Origin: Oxytricha trifallax
Lineage: Eukaryota > Ciliophora > Spirotrichea > Sporadotrichida > Oxytrichidae
Reading direction: 5' to 3'
Length of the DNA stretch: 64,000 nucleotides
Assembly: GCA_000711775.1 (NCBI GenBank)
Contig: ARYC01017347.1
Span: 1-64,000 of the forward strand
Under the pieces are notes generated by a model that was given only the letters and a program-made list of their open reading frames with translations, was not told the DNA's origin and did not search any database. Below are positions 23,953 to 36,205 of this stretch, in pieces. Positions within the stretch are counted from its first letter, which is position 1; each line of letters begins with the position of its first letter. Position numbers and translations under genes: made by a program.

Positions 23953-25721
23953 ATGTCTTTGATACTTGCCTGTTTTATTAGATAATATATAGATTTCTCA
24001 TTATTACTTTAATATATAATCTTATATGATATACTTGAAAGAACTCAGTCATTAGTGAGTCAAGAACCCTCTCAAGGTCTTGAATCTTACTACAAGAAGA
24101 AAGTAGAGGAATTGGAATTGAAAATCTTAGAGAAGAAATCCAATTTGAGAAGATTAGAAGCTCAGAGAAATGAAATGAACAATTTGGTTAAGAATCTCAA
24201 GGAAGAATTGTACTTATTCATTATATAGCGAATTATTCTATCTGATTATTATCTGTTCAGTAGGCTTATATAAAATATGATATATAAAATAGAAGTTTAT
24301 AGTTAAACAGATTTTAGATATAGTTACTAGCAATACTTTTGCAGCCAGCATCTCAAATTGGTGAAGTTACTAAGATGATGGGTAAGAAGAAGTGCTTAGT
24401 TAAGATCGGTGGAGAGGGCAAGTACGTTGTTGATGTATTTTACATGTATATTTACCATTTTATAATGATGTGGACAGAAAGATCAATGTGGACTTATTGA
24501 CTCCAAACACTAGAGTGGCATTGAAATCCGACTCCTACCTCCTCCACAAAATTCTCCCATCTAAGACTGACCCACTCGTCAACCTTATGAAGGTAGAGAA
24601 GGTCCCAGATTCAACCTATGACATGGTCGGAGGTCTCGATTAACAAATCAAGGAAGTCAAGGAGGTCATTGAATTGCCAATTAAGCATCCTGAAATCTTT
24701 GAAAGTTTAGGTATTTCACAACCTAAGGGAGTTTTGCTCTATGGACCACCAGGTACTGGTAAAACTCTATATGACATATTAAAATACAATAATGCTATAT
24801 TCTCTAGTAAACTCTTTTGGCAAGAGCAGTCGCTCATCATACTGATTGTACTTTCATTAGAGTCAGTGGTAGTGAGCTTAATATATATATATTAATTTAA
24901 TTGAATTTATTTTAATTTTACTCCAATTTATATTATCATTATTCATATAAATATAACTAATTTATTAAATATAACTTGTGCAAAAGTACATCGGAGAAGG
25001 TGCTCGTATGGTGAGAGAATTGTTCGTGATGGCTCGTGCCCACGCTCCCTCAATTATATTCATGGATGAAATCGATTCCATCGGAGGCCAGAGAATCGAG
25101 GGTTCCAGGGGTGACTCTGAAGTGCAGAGAACTATGCTTGAGTTGCTCAATCAGTTAGATGGTTTCGAAGCTACCAACAAGATCAAAATCATCATGGCCA
25201 CCAACAGAATTGATATCTTGGATGATGCACTCTTGAGACCAGGTAGAATCGATAGAAAGATTGAGTTCCCCAATCCAAACGAAGACGCTCGTCTTGATAT
25301 TCATATATGTTTAAAAAAATAAAATAAGAGAATAAAACACTAAAGTAACTTGCTATTATCAGATTCTATAGATTGCTTTAAACTATGCCTATTTTTAATC
25401 AAAGCTCTAATTAAAATCAAATCAGTTGATATCTTGAAGATCCACTCTCGTAAGATGAATTTGATGCGTGGAATTGACTTGAACAAGATCTCCAAGCTTA
25501 TGCCAGGTGCTAGTGGTGCCGAAAGCAAAGCTGTCTGCACCGAAGCTGGTATGTACGCTCTTAGAGAACGCAGAATCCACGTCACACAGTTTAATACAAT
25601 TATTTAAAGTCAATAAATCTACTTAAAATAATCACTCACACAAGAGGACTTTGAATTAGCTGTTGCTAAGGTCATGAGAAAAGATATCGACAAGGACCTC
25701 GCTCTTAAGCTCAGAAAGTGA
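23953..25721 (+). CDS. PSMC5: 26S proteasome regulatory ATPase RPT6
   Basis: AAA+ ATPase subunit of the 19S particle, which unfolds ubiquitinated substrates. Eight MDSs separated by seven IESs give a complete, frame-intact protein: [20 protein letters not shown], coiled coil ([20 protein letters not shown]), [17 protein letters not shown], Walker [21 protein letters not shown], pore loop [12 protein letters not shown], Walker [35 protein letters not shown] and C-terminus [13 protein letters not shown] with TGA 25719-25721. Similarity to human PSMC5 is very high from the coiled coil to the end. The start codon lies in a separate tiny MDS that contributes only M-S-L before the first pointer. 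MDS order is colinear (not scrambled). This gene is the clearest proof of germline architecture in the window. Confidence 0.97.
23962..24030. other. IES 1 of RPT6, pointer ATACTTG
   Basis: Repeat at 23962-23968 and 24031-24037. The join M-S-L-I-L-E-R-T supplies the only in-frame start codon. 69 bp. Confidence 0.9.
24208..24338. other. IES 2 of RPT6, pointer TTG
   Basis: TTG at 24208-24210 and 24339-24341. The join [13 protein letters not shown] is in frame. A longer nearby repeat TACTT gives the wrong frame. 131 bp. Confidence 0.75.
24431..24465. other. IES 3 of RPT6, pointer TGATGT
   Basis: TGATGT at 24431-24436 and 24466-24471; the join V-V-D-V-D-R-K-I-N is in frame. Only 35 bp long. Confidence 0.92.
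24762..24808. other. IES 4 of RPT6, pointer AAACTCT
   Basis: AAACTCT at 24762-24768 and 24809-24815, inside Walker A; the join G-K-T-L-L-A-R-A-V restores the motif. 47 bp. Confidence 0.95.
24877..24974. other. IES 5 of RPT6, pointer CTT
   Basis: CTT at 24877-24879 and 24975-24977; the join S-G-S-E-L-V-Q-K-Y-I-G is in frame. 98 bp. Confidence 0.88.
25294..25425. other. IES 6 of RPT6, pointer TTGATAT
   Basis: TTGATAT at 25294-25300 and 25426-25432; the join [11 protein letters not shown] matches human RPT6 exactly. 132 bp. Confidence 0.95.
25582..25635. other. IES 7 of RPT6, pointer TCACACA
   Basis: TCACACA at 25582-25588 and 25636-25642; the join H-V-T-Q-E-D-F-E-L is in frame. 54 bp. Confidence 0.95.
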
Positions 25722-26043
25722 TTAAGGATATATAAATGTGTTTTAATTCAACAAATAATAGTTTAATATAAAATGCCTTTAACTTATAGCTAATTTTCTA
25801 TAAATATTATTGCTAGTCATTTAGACTCTTATAAAGTGTTGTCTAACAAGTTAGGGTAATTGTCATAAATTATTATTATTGATAAATTGCTATATAATAA
25901 ACAATCTAATAACCATCGATATAATTATTGATAGTATTTTGAGAATATTTAAGCTGACTAAACTAAAAATAATTGATTTAATCATATTCACTCAATCAAT
26001 CAATCACACTCGTATATTTATATTTGAACCCTTGCTTTAATAC

Positions 26044-29000
26044 TCATACTGTTGCTTTGGCACCGAGTTTTAGGTATTTTTTGGCGAGCTCCTGGTCTTC
26101 GTTGGTCAGCTGGCGCACGCAGTACATGAGATATTCTGCTCCTGCCTTGTCTGTTTTTGTGAATTCAGCTAGGGTGTCCTGTATGTGGTTCTAAAACCAC
26201 TTTATATGTAAATATAGAATAATGAGGGAGAGAGAAAGATTAAAACATATACTGATCACTTAAAGAAGCGAAGGCTATGTTTGTGAATGAAAATAGATTT
26301 TGTTAAAATGGGCAAAAATACATTGTAATTTTCACCCAAAAATTATTTTTATAAAAAAAATACCATTCTAAATAATTGATTCTGATTTTGTTTATATTAT
26401 ATATTTTTATTATTAATAAGAAGCTATTTAAAAATATACTGAATAAATAATCTAATTTCCCATTTTAAATTATTTTGTTTTATAATATAAATTGAATAAA
26501 CATTCATAGTATAAGAGAATATATAAGCTACCTTTAAGTTGATATTGCCGAATGAGTCGCCCAATTCAATGAGATCTTCCTCGTTTTAGTCCTCTGCTTC
26601 TTCGTAGTCTTCCATGTCAAACCCAGCAAGTAGCTCAGACATGTACACCTCAGAACCTGTCTCCATATCTGCCAATCCTCCATCTTTCGATTCCTTGATT
26701 GTAAACAGTCCTCCTCCCTGCAATAAACTGCTATATATATTATGTTATTCATTAATATTCTATTATGAAATTTGCTATTATTTCTGAGACCAAGCAGACT
26801 TTCGTTATCATCGTCATCTTGTACATCATCCAAGTTCACTTCGATCTTATCAGTACCACCGTCATTCTAATAATAAGTAATTTAATTTTAATAATCTATT
26901 ATGCTATATATTTTGATTATTATATTATGTTGTGATTGTGTTTATCGTCATTATCATCATCATAGTTGCCATCTTCATCGTCACCTTCCATGGTGTCAAG
27001 ACGCACACCATCTCCCAGTAAATCTCTCCTTAGACTATAACCTGGTGTGATACCTCCACTCTTCTGTTCTTCTTCATCTGCATCATCGTAGCTATCTGGG
27101 GGTGGAAGTGTTCTCTTGCCTTTCTTTGGTGACAGCTCATTTAACAACACTTTATTTAAGATGAAAAGCTATTGATATAGATATAGATATAGGATTAGAT
27201 TATCGAGGTATCTGAGCATAATGGAGAGGATCTTGAATGGAGCATTGACCTCACTGTTGACATTGGAATGCGAGGGATTATAGCCAATAACCATCAAGCT
27301 CTCTATCCTAGGGTCTCTTTGAATGAACAACTTCATCAAAGCCGAGAAAGTCACGTTCTTAGTGTAGTAACCACGGAAGAGAGGTTGCTGTAAGAGCCAC
27401 TTGTCGAGGACAATCTTCAGAGAGATACGATTATCGATTGATGTCTCAGAGAGAAATTCTACTATTTCCTTGGGGTGAGAGTGGATCAAACGAGCAAAAA
27501 TCAGAACTAAAGATTACACGATTGAAGGCATTTAAATATTAGAATTACAAGAGAGAAATCTGTGCAATTTAATATGAATTCTAAATAAAAAGTTAAGGCA
27601 TTCTAGACTTGTATATCTTCCAGACTACGTTCATGAGTAAGCTTGTATCAATATTAGGCTGAATTTTATGGAAGATTTATATCACATAATTTCCAAGACA
27701 AAGTGCAGCCTGCTCATTGGTAGTGGGTGAGAGGAGTTTCTTTGCTACCTCTATGATTTCTTTTGGTTGTGTCTTCTTGAGTATAGCCTAAATTTTATTC
27801 AAATTATTCAATTTCAAATTAATTGTAATAGTTTATCTCCTGAGAACCCAAATGTATGAAAGTCTTAAGAGCTGCAGTTCCATGTAGTAACAAGAACATA
27901 TCTTCACTTTTATTGACATAGTCAAGGAGTTTGGGGAAGACATCTGTAATCTTTTAGAAATCAGTTGAGTCTTTATCCTTGGTTTTGCGTAAAAGTGTAC
28001 ATAGAAGATCAATCACATGCTAGAGTAATTAATTTGTTATATATATATATATTTTATTTTAAAAAATAGTAAAATGTTACTGAAATATAAATTATATTAA
28101 CCAAGAGTATAGTAGAATCAACAATATTCATAACTTTTCCATCTGCATTATTAGATTGAGATTTATCAGCTGACAAGTCTACTAGGTTTTAAGGCACAAG
28201 CATCGAATCTTTATTCTCAATATTTGGAGTCGATTGATAGTAGTTATCAATAATCTCCATGATAAAAGGTATGAATGTATTAACAAAGATATCTCTGCAT
28301 GCATCGTAGTTACACCAAATCTTAAATAGGTTTAGCAATTCATTTGCAAGAGCTCCTTCGCTGTGATAATTCTTGAAGAATTTTAGAAGTTTGGGAGTGA
28401 TCTTAGGAGCCATTTATGCAACAATTTCTTCATTCAATCTTGAATATTGAACAAACACCTGGATTGGTAGGTAAATTGTTTCGAGATAAGTTGTGTCCAA
28501 GAGACCGGTTAATTCATCTAATATCAACTCAAACCTATCCCTTATTAAAGGCATAAGAGTATCTGTCTTCAACTTTCTTGCAAATTTCAGTAAGCATTAA
28601 GTAGCCACTAACTTTATAGAACTAAGATTGCTCTTTTCACATAGGAAATCAATGCTCATCTCAAGAATGTTTTAATGTAATTCCTCATAATCCCTTGGCA
28701 TTATTTCTGAAAGTTGAGAAGCGCATTGTAAAGTTCTTCCTTTAAGATAGCTCTTAATTCTGCATTTTTCAAAATTAGTTTTCATAATTTCTTCAATCAA
28801 TATTCTTAAGTTGTAATTAGGGTTTCTGATTCTGAACATAGAGATACTGTCAGCAAATCTTCCAATCAAAAATAGAGCGACTTCCCTTTTTTTCCATGTG
28901 TGCTTTCTATGTGATGAAGAGTAAGTATAGTCATAGATGTTGACCTCTTCAACACTCTAAGCTTGAACGCTTGACTTGATTTTAGTTGGAGAGCTTTGAG

Positions 29001-31132
29001 AGGCTGAGGTTGTTAGGAACAAATTTTCAACAACAAAAAGGATTGATTCCACTGCTAAATCTCCAAATACATCAATAAGAGAGGAGATCAGGTCTAAGCA
29101 TGAATTTCTGATTGTTCTCTGCTTATAGAAATCTTCATCCTTTTCATGAATAAAATGCTGGTTGTCTCCAACGTGCTATCTCTCTTAAGAGTGCTGAATG
29201 ATCATATAACTGCTTATTGTTGTAATTAGAGGTACAATGCCTTGCTTAACAACTTCCTGAACATTTTGCCTTGATATTAATGTTGTCAAAAGTTCAATAA
29301 GCTAGAGCGTCATTCCTTCAACACCTTCTGGCTCTCCCTCTTCTTCACTCTCATAACCCTTATTGTATTCCTCAGTTTCTTGGTCGTCTCCCTAGAAATC
29401 CTTCAGGCTTTAGTTATAACCGAGCACCTCTGTGAAAACTGGAAGATGAAAGTTCAACAATTGCCAACTTGGCTCTAATATCTGGTTAATACAGTCTCTT
29501 GAGTAAGTCATAAAATCTCTGAAAATGACTGTCAAACATTTTAGAGCGTTTTTCTTAACATCAAAGAAAGCCTTTGGATTTGTTTTGATGATTTACTTTA
29601 TAAGAGCCATCCAAGTGTTGAAAGTCTCATTAAGGCAATTTCCAACTAATTCGTTATCAACTCCATCTGCCCATGACACTGTTCGTAGGCATAGATTGAG
29701 TACTTTAATTTAACTATAAATAGAAATAGTTATCCCGATTCATATTTCTAATTCTAATTACTTCCAAAATTTAATCTCTACCATGAGCATCAGTCTCTCC
29801 ATTAGTAAATGCTGAATACAAACTTGGTAGAATTTTTGGCACAAATTAATGAAACAGTTTCATAGGTTCATCTTCAAGCAAGTTTAATAAATTTATTAGG
29901 ACTTTTATTGCGAGCTCAATTCTTATGAAGTTATCACTATTAAAAGATTTAAGTGTCAATTCAATCGATCTTGTTTAAGTTATGAAAATGAAAAAAATAA
30001 AGATAATGTTTCTTCTCTATTAAACTTTTCCTTTTAATAAAATATATTGTACTTTGAGTCCAACTTTACCTATAAATATACTATTATAAATTAATTAAAA
30101 ATAATTTTTCCTTACTTTTATAGCAATTCAACAATCGGTTCTAAGTAATTCTCCCAGCAATTAGGATATTTATGAAGGACTAAATGTGCCAATATTTTCG
30201 CCTATATATTTATTGAAAATCGAGTAATTTATTTATAAAAGGAGTGTTTTACTATTCTTTTTATTTACACAATTATGAAATGTGAATAAACAACTTACTT
30301 GCAGATTTTTAAGATTATAATCTTCATGCTCAAATTCTATTAATTACCTCACGATATTCTATATTATCACACATAAACTTATACAATTTTATAGTATTAA
30401 CTTCAAAATGGGTATTATTATATACTTTTTTCTTAAAATTATTATAAATAATAGTAATTAAGTTTATTAGCAACATAAATGATATATTACTAGATCATCT
30501 TCGTCAGGAACTAAACCATGCCAATTGTATCTAACCATATCATATAAAAACACACCTGCAATGTAATTGAGTTAATCAAGAAATCTATTATAATTAATTT
30601 ATTATAAAATAATTGTAGCATCAATAAATTTATTCAATAAATTATACAATAAAATACTTTATCAAAATCAATTTCGATTTCTAGTAATGAAAAAAGTTTA
30701 ATGGTGATTTCTACAATCTTTAATTATAGTTTCACCATTTATATTGGTAAATTAGAATAATTTAGAAATTATATAATGATTTACTAAAAAATATCATCTT
30801 AATGATTATTTATTGGAATATTAATGTCAAAAGATATCTTTTATATTTTATAATCTTCATATGTTCCGAATGACATAACTAGTTATTTACTTATTATATC
30901 ACTTATATAATCTATATTTTTATTGTAGAGAAAGTGAACTATAAGTCTTTTATATTTCTTGAAATTTACTATAAATATGAACATTCTAAATTATTTTTGA
31001 TAGTTATTTGATTGCCTATAATTTATCGAAGTCAGCATCTGGGTAGAAAATATTGAGGTCTGCGTCTATGACTGCATCTGGGGAGAGAGCACAATTCTTG
31101 AGTGCTTCATACACTGTAATATTAATTGCCAT
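26044..31132 (-). CDS. Importin-9-like karyopherin
   Basis: Large HEAT-repeat nuclear import receptor, spread over many MDSs. It starts at ATG 31132 (MAINITVYEALKNCALSPDA). Successive blocks read VFLYDMVRYNWHGLVPDED, IVRQLIEFEHEDYNLKNLQ, AKILAHLVLHKYPNCWENYL (importin-beta-like N-terminus), then a long HEAT array. Near 27200-27480 VLDKWLLQQPLFRGYYTKNV followed by TFSALMKLFIQRD aligns with the C-terminal region of human IPO9, and a strongly acidic segment (DDADEEEQ, GDDEDGNYDDDNDD at about 26930-27090) matches the acidic loop there. It ends YLKLGAKATV, TGA 26046-26044. The histone/actin import role is known for IPO9; assignment rests on the C-terminal match and architecture. IES pointers were not resolved. 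Confidence 0.7.
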
Positions 31133-31529
31133 TTTAAATTATCTATAAATTCTTTCTAAATTCAAAATATAAATACTTAATAGTTTATATATTAACTAAT
31201 GAATTCATAGGGGGTAGGGTTAATATTCAATAAAATATTGTGTAAATTAATTTATAATTAAAACTTACTAAAATGTTACATTTTTAATAAATACTTTCGC
31301 TTTAATTATTATTTATATTGATGTAAGACACATACAATGCATCTGTATAGTTATAAATTTAGTAATATTGTGTAAAATGACTAATTAAAATTTTACAAAT
31401 TTAAAGTAATTTTAATTCTATGCTATATAACTCTGCTATCAATTTCATTTTTCAATTCTAGAGTTTAATATTTTTAGATTATTTCTCTTATATTCCTTAG
31501 TTAAAATCATTATGACCTAATATAGTCAG

Positions 31530-32643
31530 TCAATAACAACATCTATGACTGTAGTGGAGACTGGTGTCCTCATCTCTGAGTTTCAACATGCGTTTATCTT
31601 TGACGCCTTACCTCACTAATTCGTTTTAAACTCGAATAATACCCTCTACCATAGTAGTAAACAACTCTTTAATGCCTATATCAGCAAGTGCACTGCACTC
31701 TAAAAATGAAAATATAAATAAACAAAATATTGTATACTGTTTTATGGATATTTTATACATAAAAACACTCATCAATGTAAATTAAGTGATTGTCTCTTGC
31801 AAATAACATTCCTAGTTCTTTTATTACTTCTCTCTATTCTGGTGATTTGAACATTATATCGCATTTATTTTTTATTACTTTTATATTAAAAATCGATCTA
31901 TTTTATTCCAGTATAATATTGCAACATTTTAAGATTTATAAATATTTAATTTATTAGGTAGTAGCGCTATGACTATATGTTCATCAGCTACTGCTCTCAA
32001 CTCCTCCAACCAAGTATTCAAATTATAAAATGATTCTGCATTTGATATATCGTAGACCAATACAGCACCCACTGCATTCCTGTAATGCCCAGTAGTAATT
32101 GACCTGTATTTCTCACTCCCAGCTATAAAATCAGATAAAATTTATCAAAAGAATTTAAAATTATTACTAACCTGTATCCCAAAGTTACAGTCTGACTTTG
32201 CTTCCATCAAGCATTTCGATATTTTTGGGGATAAATTCCACACCAATTGTTGGCTAAGTTTTCTCACCAAATCTGTTATACACAAATCTCTCAAGAATTT
32301 TGCTCTTACCACTTGACACATCACCTGTTATGACAATATATTATGTATGTGAAAAATTCTAAAATATTTAAATTTTCTATACCAATTTGACTGAGTATTA
32401 ATACAAATTCTAAATTAATTAATGACAACTAAACTCTTTGGCATTTATTAAAACTTAATGAAATATTTTACTCTTAAACAAATAGTCATAGTCCATATTA
32501 TTTCGCTGACTTAATTAACCACCAGTTGGTGCCTATGTTTAATTTTTAGTCCCTCTAGCTGATCTGGGTGTAATCATAAATTAATCAGTTTATTTCCATT
32601 TGTTACGAGGATTGTCTAGATTGTTATTGTTTGTATTTTCCAT
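31530..32643 (-). CDS. Rab-family small GTPase
   Basis: Vesicle-traffic GTPase. Starts at ATG 32643 with an N/Q-rich extension of about 55 residues (MENTNNNNLDNPRNKWK...) before the G domain. Motifs: P-loop ITGDVSSGKSKILERF, switch I TQPTIGVEFIP, G3 LWDTAGSEKYRSIT, G4 NKCD, G5 CSALADIGIKELF, and a C-terminal CC (HSHRCCY-type end with TGA 31532-31530) suited to prenylation. G1 has S-S-G-K-S preceded by D-V. One intron (32123-32171) and IESs at 31863-31948 and 31696-31765 are resolved. The join between the N-terminal block (ending near 32480) and the P-loop block is not resolved. Confidence 0.88.
31696..31765. other. IES in the Rab gene, pointer CACTC
   Basis: CACTC on the + strand at 31696-31700 and 31766-31770 (GAGTG in gene orientation). 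The join D-E-C-S-A-L-A-D restores the G5 motif. 70 bp. Confidence 0.85.
31863..31948. other. IES in the Rab gene, pointer ATTTATT
   Basis: ATTTATT on the + strand at 31863-31869 and 31949-31955. The join P-N-K-C-D-I-M restores the NKxD guanine-specificity motif, which neither block contains alone. 86 bp. Confidence 0.92.
32123..32171 (-). other. Intron in the Rab gene
   Basis: GTTAGT...TATAG in gene orientation, 49 nt. Splicing restores W-D-T-A-G-S-E-K-Y. No pointer-like repeat at its ends. Confidence 0.8.
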
Positions 32644-32828
32644 TACTTTTCTGTGTTTTGAATTTAAATTTATAAAATTTTATAAATCTACAAAACAGAG
32701 TATAGTGTTTGAATTTCACAATTAAACATAACGATTTTAAGTAAAATCATATATAAATATATGCGGGGATGTGAATATAATTAGGAATTGAATTTAATTT
32801 ATAATATAACTGATTAAATAAAATAATA

Positions 32829-34152
32829 ATGGAAGAGACTTTATCGAATCCCCGTTTCATTTCATTCACTAAAATATAAATTGTTTCAAAAGCAAATATC
32901 TTTGTTAATTTCAAATAAAAAACCCAAAATTTATAAAAATATTTATTTTTGATTTAATTTTTGGGATTCCACAGAAACTAAATAAATCCTGACCCTTTAC
33001 CCGAATCAACTCTAACTTTTGCCTATGGTGATCACAAATATGGTAAGTTTAAAATTCATCAGACTTTTTAACAAATGCTTTTCATTTATATATTCCTTGG
33101 TTCTTAAACATCTTTCCTATTTCTATTATTTCCTTAAAGCCAGTTATCAATTGCATTTTCATAAATATCAATTCTTAACTCCCTTTTATGTTACAGAGAA
33201 AATGTGCAGAGAAATGTCAGGGAAGGATGATATCCTCCGTACCAAAGTCCTAATAGAAATAAACGAAGATTTCCATCAAGGTGACAAATTGAATTTCGCT
33301 CTAGATTCACAAATACTTAAGCACCTCGTAAAGTGTTTTTCTGAAAAGGACAATACTATCAGAGAGCTGGCAAGTAGAGCTGTTTTACAAGTGGCTTGCT
33401 CAGAGAAAGGCAGAGAAATATTGGTTAATTAGTAGATTGTGAGAGAAGTTAAGAAGCTATTTGATGATTAAGAAATCTAAATTAGAAATAACGCATATGT
33501 CTGTTTGATCAACTTGGCAGAGTTTACTTTCGGTGTTGATGCAGTTATCGAATTTGAAATTCTTCCAGTACTAGTTGACAAGTTAATCTTAGAGAAGGAA
33601 GAAGAAATTTTGGTTTTAATTCTTAGACTGTTGAAAATCCTAGCTGAAGGAGAAAGAGCACCTACTATTTTACTATAGACTCCTGTTTTAGGGAGACTTA
33701 ACACTCATTTAGCATCAAGAAACGCAAGCATTAGAGAACTAGCAGCATTAAACTTGGGATCAATCAGTTTTAATGTGAAAGGAAAGGAAAAGACAATTGA
33801 AGCTAAATCTATTCCACCTCTAACCAAAATGCTATTTGATGATGTTTCGGATGTTAGAACAGCTGCCACCAGAGCGTTGGTATCTCTTGCTCAACTCAAA
33901 GCTGGTAAAGTTGAAATCTATGACTTAGAAATGCTTGATCGCATTATTGAACTGCTCTATGACGAATCAGATCAGACTAGACTTAATGTAGTGCAGATGA
34001 TTTCAGCAGTTGGCGAGTACCCACCAGCTAGAGAACAATTCAAGGAATGTCTTGAAAGACTTAGAGAGCTTGTAATTAAAGATAAATTTCATTTCCCACT
34101 GGTTAGTAGATTTGCTCAAACAGCCATCGATGTCATTACATGGATACCTTGA
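32829..34152 (+). CDS. RSPH14: RSPH14-like radial spoke ARM-repeat protein
   Basis: Armadillo-repeat protein of axonemal radial spokes (RSPH14/RTDR1, counterpart of Chlamydomonas RSP8). A mini-MDS at 32829-32851 gives MEETLSNP; pointer AATCC joins it to DPLPESTLTFAYGDHKY, which matches the PxDPT...AYG N-terminus of RSPH14. After an intron, one uninterrupted block 33197-34152 carries ARM repeats (LNFALDSQILKHLVKCFSEK, IRNNAYVCLINLAEF, VRTAATRALVSLAQLKAGK) and ends AIDVITWIP with TGA 34150-34152, close to the VITWKP end of the human protein. Frame intact, colinear. Confidence 0.85.
32847..32984. other. IES in RSPH14, pointer AATCC
   Basis: AATCC at 32847-32851 and 32985-32989. The join M-E-E-T-L-S-N-P-D-P-L-P supplies the start codon in frame. 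138 bp. Confidence 0.82.
33043..33196 (+). other. Intron in RSPH14
   Basis: GTAAGT...TTACAG, 154 nt. Splicing gives D-H-K-Y-E-K-M-C-R-E in frame. Confidence 0.8.
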
Positions 34153-34279
34153 TTAAGCACTTTTTAAATACAATTTAACACTAACATTAACTTTTCTCTT
34201 TTATTTTAACTTTATTAGTTAAAGATCATTTAAAAGTTATAAAGATACAATTATAATTCTAGAAAATTCTTGTGTAAAA

Positions 34280-36205
34280 ATGGAAAAAGTTTTGGACGAA
34301 ATACATCTGACCTCAGATTCAGGAGTCATAAAGAAAATCTTAAGATTTGGTTCAGAAAGTGACCCTACTCCAGAAAAGAACCAGGAAGTCACTGTTAACT
34401 ATGAAGGCAGACTAGAAGATGGTTCAATTTTTGATACTTCAAGAGACAGAGGAGAAGCTCTTAAGTTCATTATTGGGTCTGGCTAAGTCATTAAAGGGTG
34501 GGATATTGGCATAATTTCAATGAAGCTAGGAGAGAAAGCAGAGTTACATATCAAGCCAGAGTATGCTTATGGTCGTATTGGCGCTCCACCTAAGATCCCA
34601 GGGGATGCAACTTTGATATTTACAGTTGAAGTTATCCAGATTAATGATCGTAAGCCAACCAGATGGATGATGAGTGATCCTGAGCTTATCAAAGTTGCAC
34701 TCAGATTCAAAGATGATGGCAATCTGAAATTTAAGGCTCAAAAGTTCAAGGAGGCAGAAGGATTGTATAGAGATGCATTAGCTCATCTAGACACAGTTAA
34801 GAATGATAATAAGGAGTTGAGAGATTTGAAGAAAACTATCTTGCTAAACTTATCAGTTGTGACAAACAACACTGGCGATTATAAGGAGACTCTCATTAAC
34901 TGTACCAAAGAATTAATAAAGTCATTATGTTTATTCTCAAATTAAAGTCAACTCTTATAATTTAATTTAAATCAAAAGCTCTTGACTTAGATGAGAAAGC
35001 AGGGAAAGCTTATTTCTTAAGAGCCCAAGCAAATTTAAAGCTTCACCAATATGATGAAGCAATAGTAGACATTAAGGAAGCAATCAAAATAACTCCCTCA
35101 GATAAGAAGTTAAGAGATGAATTTGAAACCATAAAAGCTCATAAAAAGAAATATTTGGAATCGCAGTAGAAATCACTTCAAAGTTTCTTTGCACAAGGGC
35201 TTTACAATGAGAAAGAGGCTTAAGTCACTAAAATTGAAGATTTTTCTAAGTTTAATGAATAAAAATTACATTTTCAAGAATTCTGGTTATTAATTATTAA
35301 TATTTAAGATAGGCTACCAGAGTATGATCAGTCAAACCCATAAACATATTTCGACATTGAGATAGGGGAAGAAGGGCAAGAAAATCATAAGAAGGGAAGA
35401 GTGGTATTTGAACTGTTCAAAAATAAAACTCCAAAAACTGCTGAAAACTTTAGATGTCTCTGTACTGGCGAAAAAGAACAGAATTTATAGTAAATAAGCA
35501 GTATCGATATATTAATTTAACTTTATTAAGTAAAGAGTACGAATAGTCAAATCATATAATAATTTTATAGTAACTTTATAATTTGCATTACAAGGGAAAT
35601 GTCTTCCATAGAATAATCAAGGGTTTTATGATGCAAGGGGGTGATATAACAAATTAAAATGGAACAGGTGGAAAAAGTATCTATGGATTCAAGTTCCCTG
35701 ATGAGAAAATTTGGCTACCACACACCCATTCTTGTTTACTATCAATTACTTTAATGTATTTTTGAAAACCTTTCTTAACTTCTACTCTATTTTCAATAAT
35801 ATAGTACAATCAATGGCAAATTCAGGTCCAGACACGAATGGTTCACAATTCTTCATAACCTTCAAATCCACTAAATGGCTTGACAATAAACACACGGTGT
35901 TCGGGAGAGTCATTCATGACATGGATATTTGCAGAGATATTGAATAAATTGAGACTGGAGCATAAGATAAACCTTTAACTACTGTCAAGATTTATAAACT
36001 TTTTTAAATCTATATATCTGTTAATGGTTTCTATATTCATCATAACGAACAATTGTATAAACGCTTTAAATTTTTAATGATTTTAGACTGTGGGGAATTA
36101 TATGGCGTTGAAAAGTTAACAAGTGAAAACGCAGATAATCTAAAAATTTACACTTAATCAGAATGTGAAGAGGAGACTCCCATCAATTAAAGAGTTATAC
36201 TTTGA
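34280..36205 (+). CDS. Dual-family immunophilin: FKBP-TPR-cyclophilin fusion
   Basis: One protein with two unrelated peptidyl-prolyl isomerase domains. Order: FKBP domain from ATG 34280 ([60 protein letters not shown]), TPR helices ([20 protein letters not shown]; after an [23 protein letters not shown]), then a cyclophilin domain ([83 protein letters not shown]). It ends TGA 36203-36205. Four IESs with clean pointers are inside and no frameshift is present. In the cyclophilin, R of FHR, the QGGD motif and GSQFF are present, so catalysis is plausible; a substitution follows LPHTHSC where the usual W/K region lies. FKBP-TPR-CYP fusions of this order are known from apicomplexans (FCBP). Confidence 0.93.
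34907..34974. other. IES 1 of the immunophilin fusion, pointer AAAG
   Basis: AAAG at 34907-34910 and 34975-34978, in the TPR region; the join N-C-T-K-A-L-D-L-D-E is in frame. 68 bp. Confidence 0.85.
35482..35579. other. IES 2 of the immunophilin fusion, pointer AATTT
   Basis: AATTT at 35482-35486 and 35580-35584; the join [15 protein letters not shown] is in frame. 98 bp. Confidence 0.9.
35741..35808. other. IES 3 of the immunophilin fusion, pointer ATCAAT
   Basis: ATCAAT at 35741-35746 and 35809-35814; the join C-L-L-S-M-A-N-S-G-P is in frame and conserved in cyclophilins. 68 bp. Confidence 0.93.
35989..36078. other. IES 4 of the immunophilin fusion, pointer GATTT
   Basis: GATTT at 35989-35993 and 36079-36083; the join T-V-K-I-L-D-C-G-E-L is in frame. 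90 bp. Confidence 0.9.

Noticed and set aside
24208..24345. TACTT as pointer of the second RPT6 IES
   Set aside because: Longer than TTG, but the join shifts the frame (tac ttt tgc), whereas TTG restores [12 protein letters not shown].
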